From Bog-473 sp963751335 (GTDB lineage: Bacteria; Actinomycetota; Acidimicrobiia; Acidimicrobiales; RAAP-2): a stretch of DNA of 64,000 nt. Of this stretch, positions 1-8,598 are shown in pieces. The first letter of the stretch is position 1. Every line of letters starts with the position of its first letter. The stretch is from NCBI GenBank assembly GCA_963751335.1, contig CAVVUB010000009.1:282151-346150 (forward strand), given 5' to 3'. The notes below the pieces were generated by a model, which worked only from the letters and a program-made list of their open reading frames with translations, did no database searches and was not told where the DNA came from. Position numbers and translations under genes: made by a program.

Positions 1-280
1 GCATTGTCTCTGCGGCCTGGCCACTCGCGACGGCCACGGCCCCGATCCCGCCCTCGAGGCTGGCGATGCGCTCCTCGAAGGCGGCGACTGTGGGGTTGGC
101 GATGCGGCTGTAGATGTTCCCGTACTTCTGCAGGGCGAACAGGTCTGCCGCGTCTGCTGCATCCTCGAAGACGAAGCTCGTGGTCTGGTATATCGGTACG
201 GCTCGCGCACCGGTGGTGGGATCGGGTCGGTTGCCAGCGTGGACGGCCCGGGTGCGGAACCCCCAAACTCGATCGCTCAT
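1..280 (-). CDS. metY: O-acetylhomoserine sulfhydrylase, N-terminal part (cut by window edge)
   Basis: PLP-dependent Cys/Met-metabolism enzyme that makes homocysteine from O-acetylhomoserine and sulfide. Only the first 93 residues lie in the window; the gene runs off the left edge. Reading from the ATG at 280 gives RTRAVHAG near residue 9, then PIYQTTSF, YSRIANPT and VASGQAA, the family's order for its N-terminal segment. The F-A-L-Q-x-Y/F-G-N-I-Y pattern fits the sulfhydrylase better than cystathionine gamma-synthase, though substrate choice cannot be settled from this part. Sulfide would come from the assimilation cluster at 45-52 kb. Confidence 0.85.
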   Translation of the reverse strand, partial: MSDRVWGFRTRAVHAGNRPDPTTGARAVPIYQTTSFVFEDAADAADLFALQKYGNIYSRIANPTVAAFEERIASLEGGIGAVAVASGQAAETM

Positions 281-538
281 ACCGAGCGATCGTAGCTACT
301 ACTAGTTGAGTGTCTACATCACAGCTATTGGAAAAGAGAACCCGCACACACCATGTGCGCGATCAAGACTCGTCGCCCTGCGAGGTCGTTTGTCATTCAT
401 TTTGCAACGCGGGATGCCTATTTCTCAACGTGATCCGATTTGAGACGACGACGGCTTCGCCGAGTTCTCGCCGACGTGTCCCGGCCGGCGCGTGGCGAAG
501 TCCTCAGCCACCTGACTGAGCAGGCGAAAGTTGGCGCG

Positions 539-1621
539 TCAAAGGTGGTAAAGCAGGATGCCAGCCTCCTCGCGGCGCCGCACCGCGCCCGTGGCCCGCA
601 GGCGCTCCAGATGGGCGAAGGTCTCGGCCTCGGCCATGGAGCCCCATGACCGCGGGGCGAACAACTCGTGCGAGAGTTGGATGACGTTGGCCCACCCGGC
701 GGCGTCGCAGATCTCGAGTAGCCGATCGAGGCGTTCGTCGTGGTGGCGCTTGATCTCCTCGGCCCGGGCCGCCAGGTCGTGAAATGGCTGGCCGTGCGCC
801 GGCAGCACGGTCGATACGTTGGGTAGGTCGGACAAGCGGTCAAGCGACTCGATGTACATCAGGAGTGGGTCACCCGGAATGAGCCCGGAAATGTGCGGTG
901 TGATAGTGGGCAATACCTGGTCGCCAGCCAGCAGCACTCCGTGCTCTTCGTCGTAGAGACAGAGATGATCGTCTGTGTGCCCTGAGGTGAAGAGCCCGAC
1001 CCAATCCCGGGCACCCAGAGCGATGTGCTCGCAATCCGCTACGCGGTGCGATGGGCGGGGTGGCTTGAACCACTTGAAGAAGTCGGCCTGATGGGCCAGC
1101 ATTCTTGCTCGGGCTTCGGGTGGTGGTCCTATCGTCGACCCGCCCCAGGGGGCAGCGCGCTCGATCCGAATGCTGGGGATCGGGCTCTCTTCCGGATCGA
1201 TGTCATCGGCCGCCTCGAGCTCGCGATCGTCGATGTCATCGGGATCGAAGAAGGTGCGGAAGCGGTCAGAAGCCACAATGGCGCCTCCGCTCTCTTGGGC
1301 CAACAATCCTGCGCCGCCGAAGTGGTCGGGATGCGAATGCGTGACGACGATGGTGTGCACCCGCTCCACTGGGATGCCCGCAGCGTCCATGCGGCCCTGG
1401 AGGGCCTTCCACGACTCCTCGCCGGGGAGACCTGGATCGACCAGGGTGAAACCCTTGTCATCCTCGAGGGCATACGTGTTGACGTGGCCCAACCCGGTGA
1501 AATCGATGGGCAGCTGCAGGCGCAGGATGCCAGGCACCACCTCGATGATCTCCGGCGAGGCGTCCATCTGCTCCTGTTTGGGCTGGCGGGGCGGGGTCTC
1601 GGTCGATTCGAATGTCGTCAC
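539..1621 (-). CDS. MBL-fold metallo-hydrolase with C-terminal winged helix
   Basis: Metallo-beta-lactamase superfamily hydrolase of 360 residues. The metal-binding motif HSHPDH lies at about residues 94-99, followed by the later ligands in TSGHTDDH, LLAGD and LPAHGQPF. The last 60-70 residues look like a winged helix (AHLERLRATGAV), as in LACTB2-like members of the family that act on thioesters, nucleic acids or lactones; the substrate cannot be told here. GTG at 1621 is the longest start; an internal ATG about 18 codons later (MDASPE) is possible. It is transcribed toward metY, 258 bp away. Confidence 0.85.
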   Translation of the reverse strand: MTTFESTETPPRQPKQEQMDASPEIIEVVPGILRLQLPIDFTGLGHVNTYALEDDKGFTLVDPGLPGEESWKALQGRMDAAGIPVERVHTIVVTHSHPDHFGGAGLLAQESGGAIVASDRFRTFFDPDDIDDRELEAADDIDPEESPIPSIRIERAAPWGGSTIGPPPEARARMLAHQADFFKWFKPPRPSHRVADCEHIALGARDWVGLFTSGHTDDHLCLYDEEHGVLLAGDQVLPTITPHISGLIPGDPLLMYIESLDRLSDLPNVSTVLPAHGQPFHDLAARAEEIKRHHDERLDRLLEICDAAGWANVIQLSHELFAPRSWGSMAEAETFAHLERLRATGAVRRREEAGILLYHL

Positions 1622-1867
1622 GATGCCAAGATCATTGCACTCGGCAACAGGTGGGAAAACGCTCGACAGGGCTCTCCTCTCGGGTGGACCTGGGCCGGGC
1701 GCAGCGGACAGCCCAGTGGCGAGACGCCCGAGTTCGAGCTCCTAGGAGGTCACGGTGGTGATCGAACCCCACGGGTTGACAGCACATGCGGTGAAAGAGT
1801 GACCGCGAAGGCCAATGATTTGGATCGCTATGGACGCCAGTGAGTGCTCGGTTTCACTCCTGGCGAG

Positions 1868-2991
1868 TCATCTGCTTGAGAATGGTTTGACCTGCGAAGG
1901 ATTCGATGAAGGATTGACGCTGTCCCTTGCTCTCGCAAGTCGCTTGGCCACCAGCTCCTCGGCCACAGCGAGGGGAGTGATGCCTTGCGCCTCGGCGCGC
2001 TCGAGCACCAAGGTCGTTGTGTCCCGGATCTGACCGACGGCTTTCACTGCGCGCGCGCTCGATCATAGCCATGGGCTTCTTCGGCGATGTTGATGATGCC
2101 ACCCGCGTTGGCCAGAAAGTCAGGAACATAGAGAATGCCAGCCGCCGCGAGCGAGTCCGCGACCCGAGCGCTAGCGAGCTGATTGTTCGCCGCCCCCACG
2201 ACGATCGCACAGTCAAGATCAGGCACGGCATCTTCAGTGAGCAGCCCCCCTAACGCACACGGACACAGGATGTCAGCAGTCGCTCCGGCAGCATCCAATG
2301 GGTCGATGAGACCGATGGCACCGGCGCGTACGGCCGCATCCCTCCTGTCGTGATTGACATCGGCGGCGATTACGACGGCCCGTCGTTGAACGAGGAGCCG
2401 AATGACCTCTTCTCCCACCTTGCCGGCGCCCACGACACATACCGTCCTTCCGTGGAGATCATCACCCCACCGGTGGGCGGCCGCGGCCTCCATCGCAACC
2501 ACCACACCGAGTGCAGTCGCTGAACTGGGGTCGCCAGATCCTCCGTGCGAAATGGCCGTGCCCGCCACGAAGGACGTCGTCCGCCGAATGAGATCCATGT
2601 CGTCCTGGGTCGTCCCGACGTCCTCTGCGGTGACGTAACGCCCATCAAGGCTGTTGACGGCAGCAGCAAAGTCATGGAGAAGATCGGGCGTCTTGATGCG
2701 GGTCGGATCCCCGATGATGACCGCCTTGCCACCTCCTCGTGCCAGGCCTGCCAGAGCCGCCTTCTCCGTCATGGCTCTCGAGAGACGAAGGACGTCATCG
2801 AGCGCGACCGCCTCGTCCTCATAGGGATAGAACCGGGCCCCACCCAGGGAGGGACCAAGGAGGGTGGAATGGACGGCGATGATGGCTCGAAGACCGCTCC
2901 TCGCACGTCGAACAACGACCAGGTCCTCATGCTCAGTCCCGGACAGACGCTCCGACAGCGCGCTTGACTCGGTCTCGCTCAGGCCGCTCAC
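1868..2991 (-). CDS. Leucine/phenylalanine/valine dehydrogenase, frameshifted near its C-terminus
   Basis: NAD-dependent amino-acid dehydrogenase of the Glu/Leu/Phe/Val family, which oxidatively deaminates branched-chain or aromatic amino acids. The open frame from GTG 2991 ends at a TGA at 2044-2046 after 315 residues. It has the catalytic glycine-rich motif GLARGGGKA near residue 82, TAEDVGTT, the Rossmann motif VVGAGKVG and NAGGI. A second frame then continues in register for 59 codons to a stop at 1868 (VKAVGQIRD, LERAEAQG), which restores the usual length of about 370. The frames meet at a run of GC repeats at 2049-2058, where two extra bases explain the break. A TAGAAT box six bases before the GTG supports the start. 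Confidence 0.8.
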
Positions 2992-2997
2992 GATTAA

Positions 2998-3003
2998 ATT
3001 CTA
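2998..3003 (-). promoter_or_regulatory. -10 box for a leaderless dehydrogenase transcript
   Basis: Reading the minus strand, TAGAAT is followed by six bases (TTAATC) and the GTG start at 2991. The same TAnnnT-6-start geometry recurs upstream of lysA, hom, prfA, marR and the enoyl-CoA hydratase in this window. No clear -35 box was identified. Confidence 0.5.
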
Positions 3004-3059
3004 TGGGCGATCGAGCTCGACAAACCCCGATCCACTGTCCGAGCGAGCAGACTGTGGTG

Positions 3060-3658
3060 ATGGACGAAGCGTCCGTCGATGCCGATCCGATGACCCAGCT
3101 CTCCCGGTGGCTCGAGGTTGCGCGAACGGCTGGCGAGCCCATGCCCGAGGCGATGGCAGTTGCCACGGCCACGACCGATGGGTGCCCGTCCTCCAGAATG
3201 GTGCTGAACCGAGGCATCGATCACCGAGGTCTCGTCTTCTACACCGACCGGGAAAGCGACAAGGGCCGGGACCTGAGGGCGAATCCAGTCGCCGCTGCAC
3301 TCTTCCATTGGTTCCTGCCAGTGCACCGACAGGTGCGGGTAAGCGGAGCAGTGGAGGTGGTCGATGACGATCAGTCGGACGCTTATTGGCGGTCGCGGCC
3401 GCCAGGGTCCCGTCGTAGCGCCGTCGCGAGCCACCAGAGCGACGTGGTCGTGAGTCGAGCGGTGCTCGAAGAGCGGGTTGCCGAGCTGGCCGAGACGTTC
3501 CCCAGGATACGGGACCACCGCGCCCTCCTCGATGGGGCGGCTACCGGATCCGGCCCGACGTCGTCGAATTCTGGGAAGAAGGAGCGGACCGCCTGCACGA
3601 TCGGCTCCGCTACAAGGCGCAGTCCGGAACCTGGAGGCTGGAGCGGCTATCGCCCTGA
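3060..3658 (+). CDS. pdxH: Pyridoxamine/pyridoxine 5'-phosphate oxidase, frameshifted
   Basis: FMN enzyme that makes pyridoxal 5'-phosphate, the cofactor of several enzymes in this window (metY, lysA, thrC, glyA). The N-terminal frame shows PSSRMVLNRG, GLVFYT and SDKGRDL (FMN and phosphate contacts) and SRPPGSRRSAVAS. Near 3497-3520 the frame must shift to reach PRPPRWGGYRIRP, VEFWEEG, RLHDRL and WRLERLSP, the family's C-terminus, ending at TGA 3658. With one indel the protein is about 200 residues, close to the normal 210-220. ATG 3060 is preferred over ATG 3003: it fits the family's N-terminus and has CAGACT six bases upstream. It is divergent from the leucine-dehydrogenase-like gene. Confidence 0.85.
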
Positions 3659-3804
3659 CAACCTCGACCGAGGCGGCAGAGATGTCCGGGTGTGAACTGC
3701 CTTGACGTTGGCGCGTCGCCGAGGTGGATACAGGGCGTAGGCGTGAGCGAATCAACGGAGCAATGGCGAGTGGCGTCCCGAGGGGCGATTTGGGAATCCC
3801 TCGG

Positions 3805-3929
3805 GGTTCAAATCCGCTGAACTGTACGGATCAGGCGGTGCGGTACGGACGCCCAGCCCGTTCCGAGCCGCTACAACGCGACGGCACCGATCTGTTCGGA
3901 CATGCTCAATCAGGTTCCAACCCGTTGAA
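3805..3929. repeat. Three degenerate ~54-bp direct repeats
   Basis: Three related units begin near 3805, 3859 and 3913. Their best-conserved starts are GGTTCAAATCCGCTGAA, CGTTCCGAGCCGCTACAA and GGTTCCAACCCGTTGAA; the first and third agree at 13 of 17 positions. The spacing is constant at 54 bp. They lie in the 275-bp gap between pdxH and the converging gene at 3934-4578. No other feature was seen in this gap. The role is unknown. Confidence 0.4.
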
Positions 3930-3933
3930 ATCG

Positions 3934-4578
3934 TCAGCCCGTGCGACCTGGACGCTCGTCATCTTGGCTGTTGCGAAGCCGATGGAGGAGATCCTTTTCC
4001 TCGGTTCCGAGGAGCCTGGACAGCTGGTCCTCGCGTGGCTTGCCGCCGGAGGCTCGATCCGAGAGAAGTGCAAGATTCGCTTGGCTGTGTTCGAGGAGTA
4101 ACTGCATCTCGTCGCGTTCGGCGTTGGCAGTCCTCGACTCCGCTCTCGCCTGCAAGAGGTCACGTTCCAGGTCGTTGATACGACCCTCCAGCCGTTCGAT
4201 TCTGCGTCGGGCCCACGATCCGTCATTCGTCGGCTGTCGTTTTCCTTCGTTCAAGGTCTGAACGACTTGCAGCAACAATGCAGATGCCACCCGGTCGTAA
4301 TCCATCTCTGCACCATTCGCGCCATTGAGCGCATCATCGACGCCCGACGGGGAAGCGCCGGAAACAGCTGAGATCCGATAGGTCCGTCTCCCTCGAATTT
4401 CTCTCGTGAGCTCGCCTGCTCGGTCCATGTTGGCGATCAGCTGGGTGAAGCCAGCGTCTGTCCCCGCGTAGCCCAGTGCCTCCTTGAGTTTGGCTGTCGC
4501 TCGCCCGCTCGAGTCCTCAAACGGCCCGTATTTCGCCAGATATTGTGCGACCTGCTGGCGGTTCTGACCACGCGGCAT
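3934..4578 (-). CDS. Unknown protein: winged-helix-like N-terminus and coiled-coil C-terminus
   Basis: I do not recognise this 214-residue protein. Residues 7-70 (from RQQVAQYLAKYGPF to GRRTYRIS) have the size and pattern of a winged-helix DNA-binding domain. Residues about 125-180 (ERLEGRINDLERDLLQARAE, then RDEMQLLLEHSQ) are a charged heptad-rich segment expected to form a coiled coil. ATG 4578 is preceded by GGAG at a good distance, which supports a real gene. It lies directly downstream of a dead integrase beside tRNA-Arg, so it may be leftover cargo of that element. A DNA-binding dimer is an inference. Confidence 0.6.
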   Translation of the reverse strand: MPRGQNRQQVAQYLAKYGPFEDSSGRATAKLKEALGYAGTDAGFTQLIANMDRAGELTREIRGRRTYRISAVSGASPSGVDDALNGANGAEMDYDRVASALLLQVVQTLNEGKRQPTNDGSWARRRIERLEGRINDLERDLLQARAESRTANAERDEMQLLLEHSQANLALLSDRASGGKPREDQLSRLLGTEEKDLLHRLRNSQDDERPGRTG

Positions 4579-4672
4579 ATCAATCTCCAGAATGACTCAT
4601 GAGCACAGGCCCAGCGGTATGGCGGCACGAATGTCGGACAAATCGACGCCCTTGACTTGTGTTCGGAAATGG

Positions 4673-5622
4673 TCAGCTTACCGGCGAAGAGGTAATGCTC
4701 TTGCTCGGGCCATCGGACCCCACGAGATCAGGCGTTTTCTCGTGCCTCGGCCGCCGCAAAGTCTGAGCATCCAACGGGTGGCAGCATCGATTGACCATCT
4801 CCACCGTACGCCGGACATGTCGATCCATCACTTCACCGACACTTGCGCCGCTCTTCAGCAGGGTCGTGGCCGAATCGTGTCAGAGATCGTGCAACCTCAT
4901 AGGCGTTGCTCCGATCTCCTTGCATGCTTCAGTGAAGGTCCGTTTGATCGTGTACGGGTTGTAGTGCCGCTGTGCCGCCAGGTCCGGAGAGAGGACATGG
5001 CCGGCGGGTTTGATTGTCGCTCCGCATTTTCCTTGCCCTTGCATCGGCTCGCTTCCTCTGCGCCTTGAAGAGCTTCAGCGTCTTCGGTTCTCTTGCGATT
5101 CGTCGGATATCACCCGTCTTGGTTCCCTCCACTTGCGTTCCACCGGGAACCGCTGAGACCGATCGTCAGATGAGAAGACTCCCCTTTTGTGAGATCGACA
5201 TCTCGCCGCTGGAGTCCGGCCACCTCTCCTCGCCGGCAGCCAGTCCAGGCAATCACTCCCGCGAGCGTTCCCCAGTTGAAGTCTTTCGCCAGCAGGTAGA
5301 GGATCACACGAGGTAGGTCGGCGGAGGATGGAGGGTCCATCCCCCTGGCACCGAGGGGAGATAGTTCGATCCCGTCAGTCGCGATGATCGAGCAATAGCC
5401 GCGTCGGTGCGCCCAGGTGAGTGACTGGCGCAACGCCCAGTGGATCTTCCGTGTCGAGGAGCCCGACTGACCCTTGGCGACGAGTTCGCTGGAGAGGTCC
5501 TCGATGTGGTGCGGTCGCATTCCGGCGACGCCCATCTGCCCGAGGACGGGTTCAGCGTGCTTGATCGCCACACGGTATCGGTCTGTCGTGGCGGCGGAGA
5601 GAGGGTTTCTTGAGTCGAGACA
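4673..5622 (-). pseudogene. Tyrosine recombinase (phage-type integrase) remnant beside tRNA-Arg
   Basis: Degraded site-specific integrase reading away from tRNA-Arg. The core-binding domain (TTDRYRVAIKHAEPVLG, RKIHWALRQSLTWAHRRG) and first catalytic Arg region (TGCRRGEVAGL) are intact. The frame then shifts near 5135 (to EGTKTGDIRRIA) and again near 5010 (to LSPDLAAQRHYNPYTIKRTF). The second catalytic motif reads L-H-D-L-stop-H: the Arg codon has become TGA at 4880-4882. Further on, the expected nucleophile Tyr in a V-N-R-Y-S-H-P context is TGC (Cys). The N-terminal arm-binding domain is absent. Frame shifts alone could be errors, but the lost Arg and Tyr mark a true pseudogene. Confidence 0.85.
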
Positions 5623-5634
5623 CTTTTGAGTGTC
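5619..5634. repeat. Perfect short inverted repeat between integrase remnant and tRNA-Arg
   Basis: GACACT-TTTG-AGTGTC, six-base arms and a four-base loop, about 65 bp from the 3' end of tRNA-Arg. The right half begins a 26-bp stretch (5626-5651) matched at 21 positions by 306-331 near the left edge. It could be an integrase arm site or an element-end sequence. Confidence 0.4.
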
Positions 5635-5697
5635 TGCGTGACAGTGATTGGCTCCGCAGTCACCGATGTAATCCGGTGAGCTGCCGTTACTTGGCGG

Positions 5698-5769
5698 CGC
5701 CCCCGGCAGGACTCGAACCTGCGCCACCGGCTCCGGAGGCCGGTGCTCTATCCGCTGAGCTACGGGGGC
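5698..5769 (-). tRNA. tRNA-Arg (anticodon CCG)
   Basis: A 72-nt cloverleaf on the minus strand. Acceptor GCCCCCG pairs with CGGGGGC, followed by discriminator G. The D-stem is GCTC/GAGC, the anticodon stem CCGGC/GCCGG with loop CTCCGGA (anticodon CCG, reads CGG), and the T-arm GCAGG-TTCGAGT-CCTGC. CCA is not encoded. The integrase remnant lies immediately downstream, a common target arrangement. No second copy of the tRNA 3' end was found in the window. Confidence 0.95.
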
Positions 5770-5876
5770 GGGCTGCCCGAGACGCAAGGCCGTCACAAGG
5801 GCAGGGAACGAGCGTAGTACCCGTCGGCGGCCTACGGATCCCGACCTTCTCGCCGGGAAGGCGAGGAATGCTGTCC

Positions 5877-5882
5877 TAACCT
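5877..5882 (+). promoter_or_regulatory. -10 box of lysA (leaderless)
   Basis: TAACCT lies exactly six bases before the lysA ATG. The whole string TAACCTGG(A/C)CTC-ATG is shared with prfA at 12116, which argues for a leaderless start in both genes. Confidence 0.5.
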
Positions 5883-5888
5883 GGACTC

Positions 5889-7196
5889 ATGTCCGTCGAC
5901 CACGACGTGGCCACCGCGCCACTGGAGCGACATCTGCTGCCGCGTACGGCCGAGGTGGACGAGAAGGGCCATCTGCATGTCGGCGGCATCGACGTCCTCG
6001 AGCTAGCCCAGGAGTTCGGCACCCCTCTCTTCATCTATGACGAGGACCATCTGCGCGGGGCCTGCCGCGAAGCCGTTGCGGCCTGGGGCGATGGCGTGGC
6101 CTACGCCACCAAGGCCTTTCTCTGCCGGGCCATGGCCATGCTCGCCCACGAAGAGGGCATGCATCTCGACGTCGCCTCCGGCGGCGAGATGCATGTCGCC
6201 CGCGCCGCCGGGGTGCCGCCCGATCGACTGGTCCTGCACGGCAACAACAAATCGTCCGAGGAGCTGGCCGACGCCCTGGAGCTGGGAGTGGGGCGGATTG
6301 TGGTCGACTCGCTCGACGAGGTCGCCCGCCTCGGTCGCCTGCTCGAGGACGTACCGGCGCGGGTCCAGCGGCCCAAGGTGCTCGTCCGGGTCACCCCTGG
6401 CGTGGAGGCCCACACCCACGAGTTCGTGCGTACCGGCCAGGAGGACTCCAAGTTCGGCTTCTCGGTCTCCTCGGGCGCCGCCGCCCAGGCCGTGGCTGCA
6501 CTCGAGCTCATGCCCGGAGTCGAACTGGTGGGTGTGCACGCCCACATCGGCAGCCAGGTCTTCGACGCGTCGTCGTTCGAGCAAGCCTCGGAGGTGTTGG
6601 GCGCCTTCTTCGCCCCGCTCGGCTTGGCTGAGCTCGTGGTGGGCGGCGGACTCGGCGTGCCCTACGTCAACGGCGAGACCGCTCCGACCCAACGGGAATG
6701 GGCCGAAGCGACCCGCAGCGCCTGCACCAAGGCCGGCGTCGCCCCCGCGACGCGGATCAGTGCCGAGCCCGGCCGCTCCATCGTGGCCACGGCCGGCCTG
6801 ACCCTCTACACCGTGGGTACGGTCAAGCACCTGCCCGGGATCCGGACCTATGTGAGCGTCGACGGTGGCATGAGCGACAACCCCCGCCCCGTGCTCTACG
6901 GCAGCGGGTACGAAGCGTTCCTGCCCCGGTCCACCGCGGCCCGGCGTCCCCGTCCCGTGCGCGTGGTGGGCAAGCACTGCGAGAGTGGCGACCTCGTCGT
7001 CCCCGACGCCTTCGTGCCTGACGACCTGGAGGTGGGTGACGTGCTGGCCACCCCGGTCACCGGGGCCTACGGCTACGCCATGGCTTCCAACTACAACAAG
7101 GTCCCGCGGCCGGCCGTCCTCTTCGTGGCCGATGACACCGCCCGCGTCGTGGTCCGCCGCGAGCGTGTCGAGGACCTGCTCGCCCTCGACGCCTGA
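5889..7196 (+). CDS. lysA: Diaminopimelate decarboxylase
   Basis: Last step of lysine synthesis: meso-diaminopimelate to L-lysine and CO2, PLP-dependent, cytosolic. At 435 residues it has the usual length. The PLP lysine is in YATKAF (about residue 75), followed by DVASGGE, HAHIGSQ, GGGLG and EPGRSIV. The partner-subunit cysteine is in HCESGD (about 364), and the C-terminus has GAYGYAMASNYN. It heads a co-directional run with hom and thrC, so lysine and threonine branches of the aspartate family are encoded together. The start is supported by the TAACCT box six bases upstream. Confidence 0.97.
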   Translation: MSVDHDVATAPLERHLLPRTAEVDEKGHLHVGGIDVLELAQEFGTPLFIYDEDHLRGACREAVAAWGDGVAYATKAFLCRAMAMLAHEEGMHLDVASGGEMHVARAAGVPPDRLVLHGNNKSSEELADALELGVGRIVVDSLDEVARLGRLLEDVPARVQRPKVLVRVTPGVEAHTHEFVRTGQEDSKFGFSVSSGAAAQAVAALELMPGVELVGVHAHIGSQVFDASSFEQASEVLGAFFAPLGLAELVVGGGLGVPYVNGETAPTQREWAEATRSACTKAGVAPATRISAEPGRSIVATAGLTLYTVGTVKHLPGIRTYVSVDGGMSDNPRPVLYGSGYEAFLPRSTAARRPRPVRVVGKHCESGDLVVPDAFVPDDLEVGDVLATPVTGAYGYAMASNYNKVPRPAVLFVADDTARVVVRRERVEDLLALDA

Positions 7197-7233
7197 GGAG
7201 CGGGCATGGGCGGTCACGCCCCGGGGCAGCCTG

Positions 7234-7239
7234 TACGGT
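7234..7239 (+). promoter_or_regulatory. -10 box of hom (leaderless)
   Basis: TACGGT is followed by six bases (TTTGCA) and the GTG start of hom at 7246. This geometry decides the start among several in-frame GTG codons. The same hexamer and spacing precede the enoyl-CoA hydratase at 38840. Confidence 0.45.
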
Positions 7240-7245
7240 TTTGCA

Positions 7246-8598
7246 GTGCCTGCGGCCGCGCATCCCTCTCCCGACCCGCTTGCGCTCCCTCATGCGCATC
7301 CGGCGCCCACCGTGCGCGTGGCCCTGCTCGGCTGTGGGAACGTGGGCGGCGCCCTGGCCGAGATCCTCCTCACCCGGGCTGACGACGTCGCCGCCCGTAC
7401 GGGGATCCGCTTGGAGCTGGTCGGCATCGCCGTGGCTGACCCGACGAAGCCTCGGCCCGACTCGGTCGACCGGGCGTTGATCGGGACCGACGCGGCCGCC
7501 CTTGTCGAGCGCGACGACGTGGACGTCGTGGTCGAGCTCATCGGTGGCCTGCACCCGGCGCACGAGCTCGTGGAGAGTGCGCTGAGCCGGGGCAAGCCCG
7601 TGGTGACCGGGAACAAGGCTCTGCTCGCCACGGCGGGGGCCGAGCTGGCCCAGGTGGCGGCAGATGCCGGGGTCGACCTCCTCTACGAGGCGGCGGTTGC
7701 CGGTGCCATCCCGGTCATCCGACCGCTTCGCGAGTCCCTGGCCGGCGAGCAGATCCTGCGCGTCATGGGCATCGTCAACGGGACGACCAACTACATCCTC
7801 ACCCGAATGGAGGAGGACGGGGACGACTACGACGACGTGCTGCGCGAGGCCCAGGAGCTCGGCCTCGCCGAGCGCGACCCGACAGCCGACGTCGAGGGCC
7901 ACGACGCCGCGGCCAAGGCGGCCATCCTTGCCTCGCTTGCCTTCGGCTCGGACGTGGTCGACAGCGACGTGCACCGCGAGGGCATCACTACCATCAGCGT
8001 GGCGGACGTGGCCTACGCCAGCAAGCTGGGCTACTCCGTCAAGCTGCTGGCCATCGCCGAGCTGGTGGACGGCGGTCCCGAGATCTCGGTACGGGTCCAC
8101 CCGGCCATGGTGCCCAAGACCCACCCGCTGGCCTCGGTACGCGGTGCCTTCAATGCGGTCTTCGTGGAGGGCGCAGTGAGTGGCGAGCTCATGCTCTACG
8201 GCCGGGGTGCCGGGGGCGGCCCCACCGCCAGCGCCATGTTGGGGGACCTGGTCGACGCCTCGCGCAACCTTCTGGCCGGCGCGCCGGCCCCGGCGCCCAA
8301 GCGGACCAGTGTCACGGTGCGCGATCAGAACGACATGCGCGCCGCGTTCTACCTGAGCATGGACGTGGCCGACCGGCCCGGTGTCCTGGCTGCCGTGGCC
8401 AAGATCTTCGGGGACCACGACGTGTCCATACGGGCGATGGAGCAGGTGGGCATGGCCGAGGAGGCCCGCCTCATCTTCCTCACGCACATGGCGCGCGAAG
8501 GCGACCTGCTGGCCACCATCGACGAGCTGCGCCGGCACCAGGCGGTGGACCGGGTGAGCGGCGTCCTTCGCGTCATCGGCGAGGACGGCGGCCCATGA
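7246..8598 (+). CDS. hom: Homoserine dehydrogenase
   Basis: NAD(P)H-dependent reduction of aspartate semialdehyde to homoserine, the branch point to threonine and methionine. The predicted 450 residues include a nucleotide-binding motif LGCGNVGGAL (about 26-36), GNKALLA, the catalytic-domain signature GIVNGTTNYIL and a C-terminal ACT domain starting at about residue 368 (MDVADRPGVLAAVAKIF), which normally gives threonine feedback. GTG 7246 is chosen for its upstream TACGGT box; GTG 7315 would also keep the whole nucleotide-binding fold. The stop overlaps the thrC start by four bases. Confidence 0.95.
   Translation: MPAAAHPSPDPLALPHAHPAPTVRVALLGCGNVGGALAEILLTRADDVAARTGIRLELVGIAVADPTKPRPDSVDRALIGTDAAALVERDDVDVVVELIGGLHPAHELVESALSRGKPVVTGNKALLATAGAELAQVAADAGVDLLYEAAVAGAIPVIRPLRESLAGEQILRVMGIVNGTTNYILTRMEEDGDDYDDVLREAQELGLAERDPTADVEGHDAAAKAAILASLAFGSDVVDSDVHREGITTISVADVAYASKLGYSVKLLAIAELVDGGPEISVRVHPAMVPKTHPLASVRGAFNAVFVEGAVSGELMLYGRGAGGGPTASAMLGDLVDASRNLLAGAPAPAPKRTSVTVRDQNDMRAAFYLSMDVADRPGVLAAVAKIFGDHDVSIRAMEQVGMAEEARLIFLTHMAREGDLLATIDELRRHQAVDRVSGVLRVIGEDGGP

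Noticed and set aside
4..309. Plus-strand frame at the left edge
   Set aside because: Antisense of the metY N-terminus, which has unmistakable family motifs on the minus strand.
3801..3826. tRNA-like T-arm (GGGGTTCAAATCC)
   Set aside because: No acceptor, D or anticodon arm can be paired around it; it belongs to the 54-bp degenerate repeats.
5110..5796. Integrase frame read through tRNA-Arg as a 228-residue protein
   Set aside because: The first 35 codons are simply the tRNA sequence translated; similarity to recombinases starts only near 5610.
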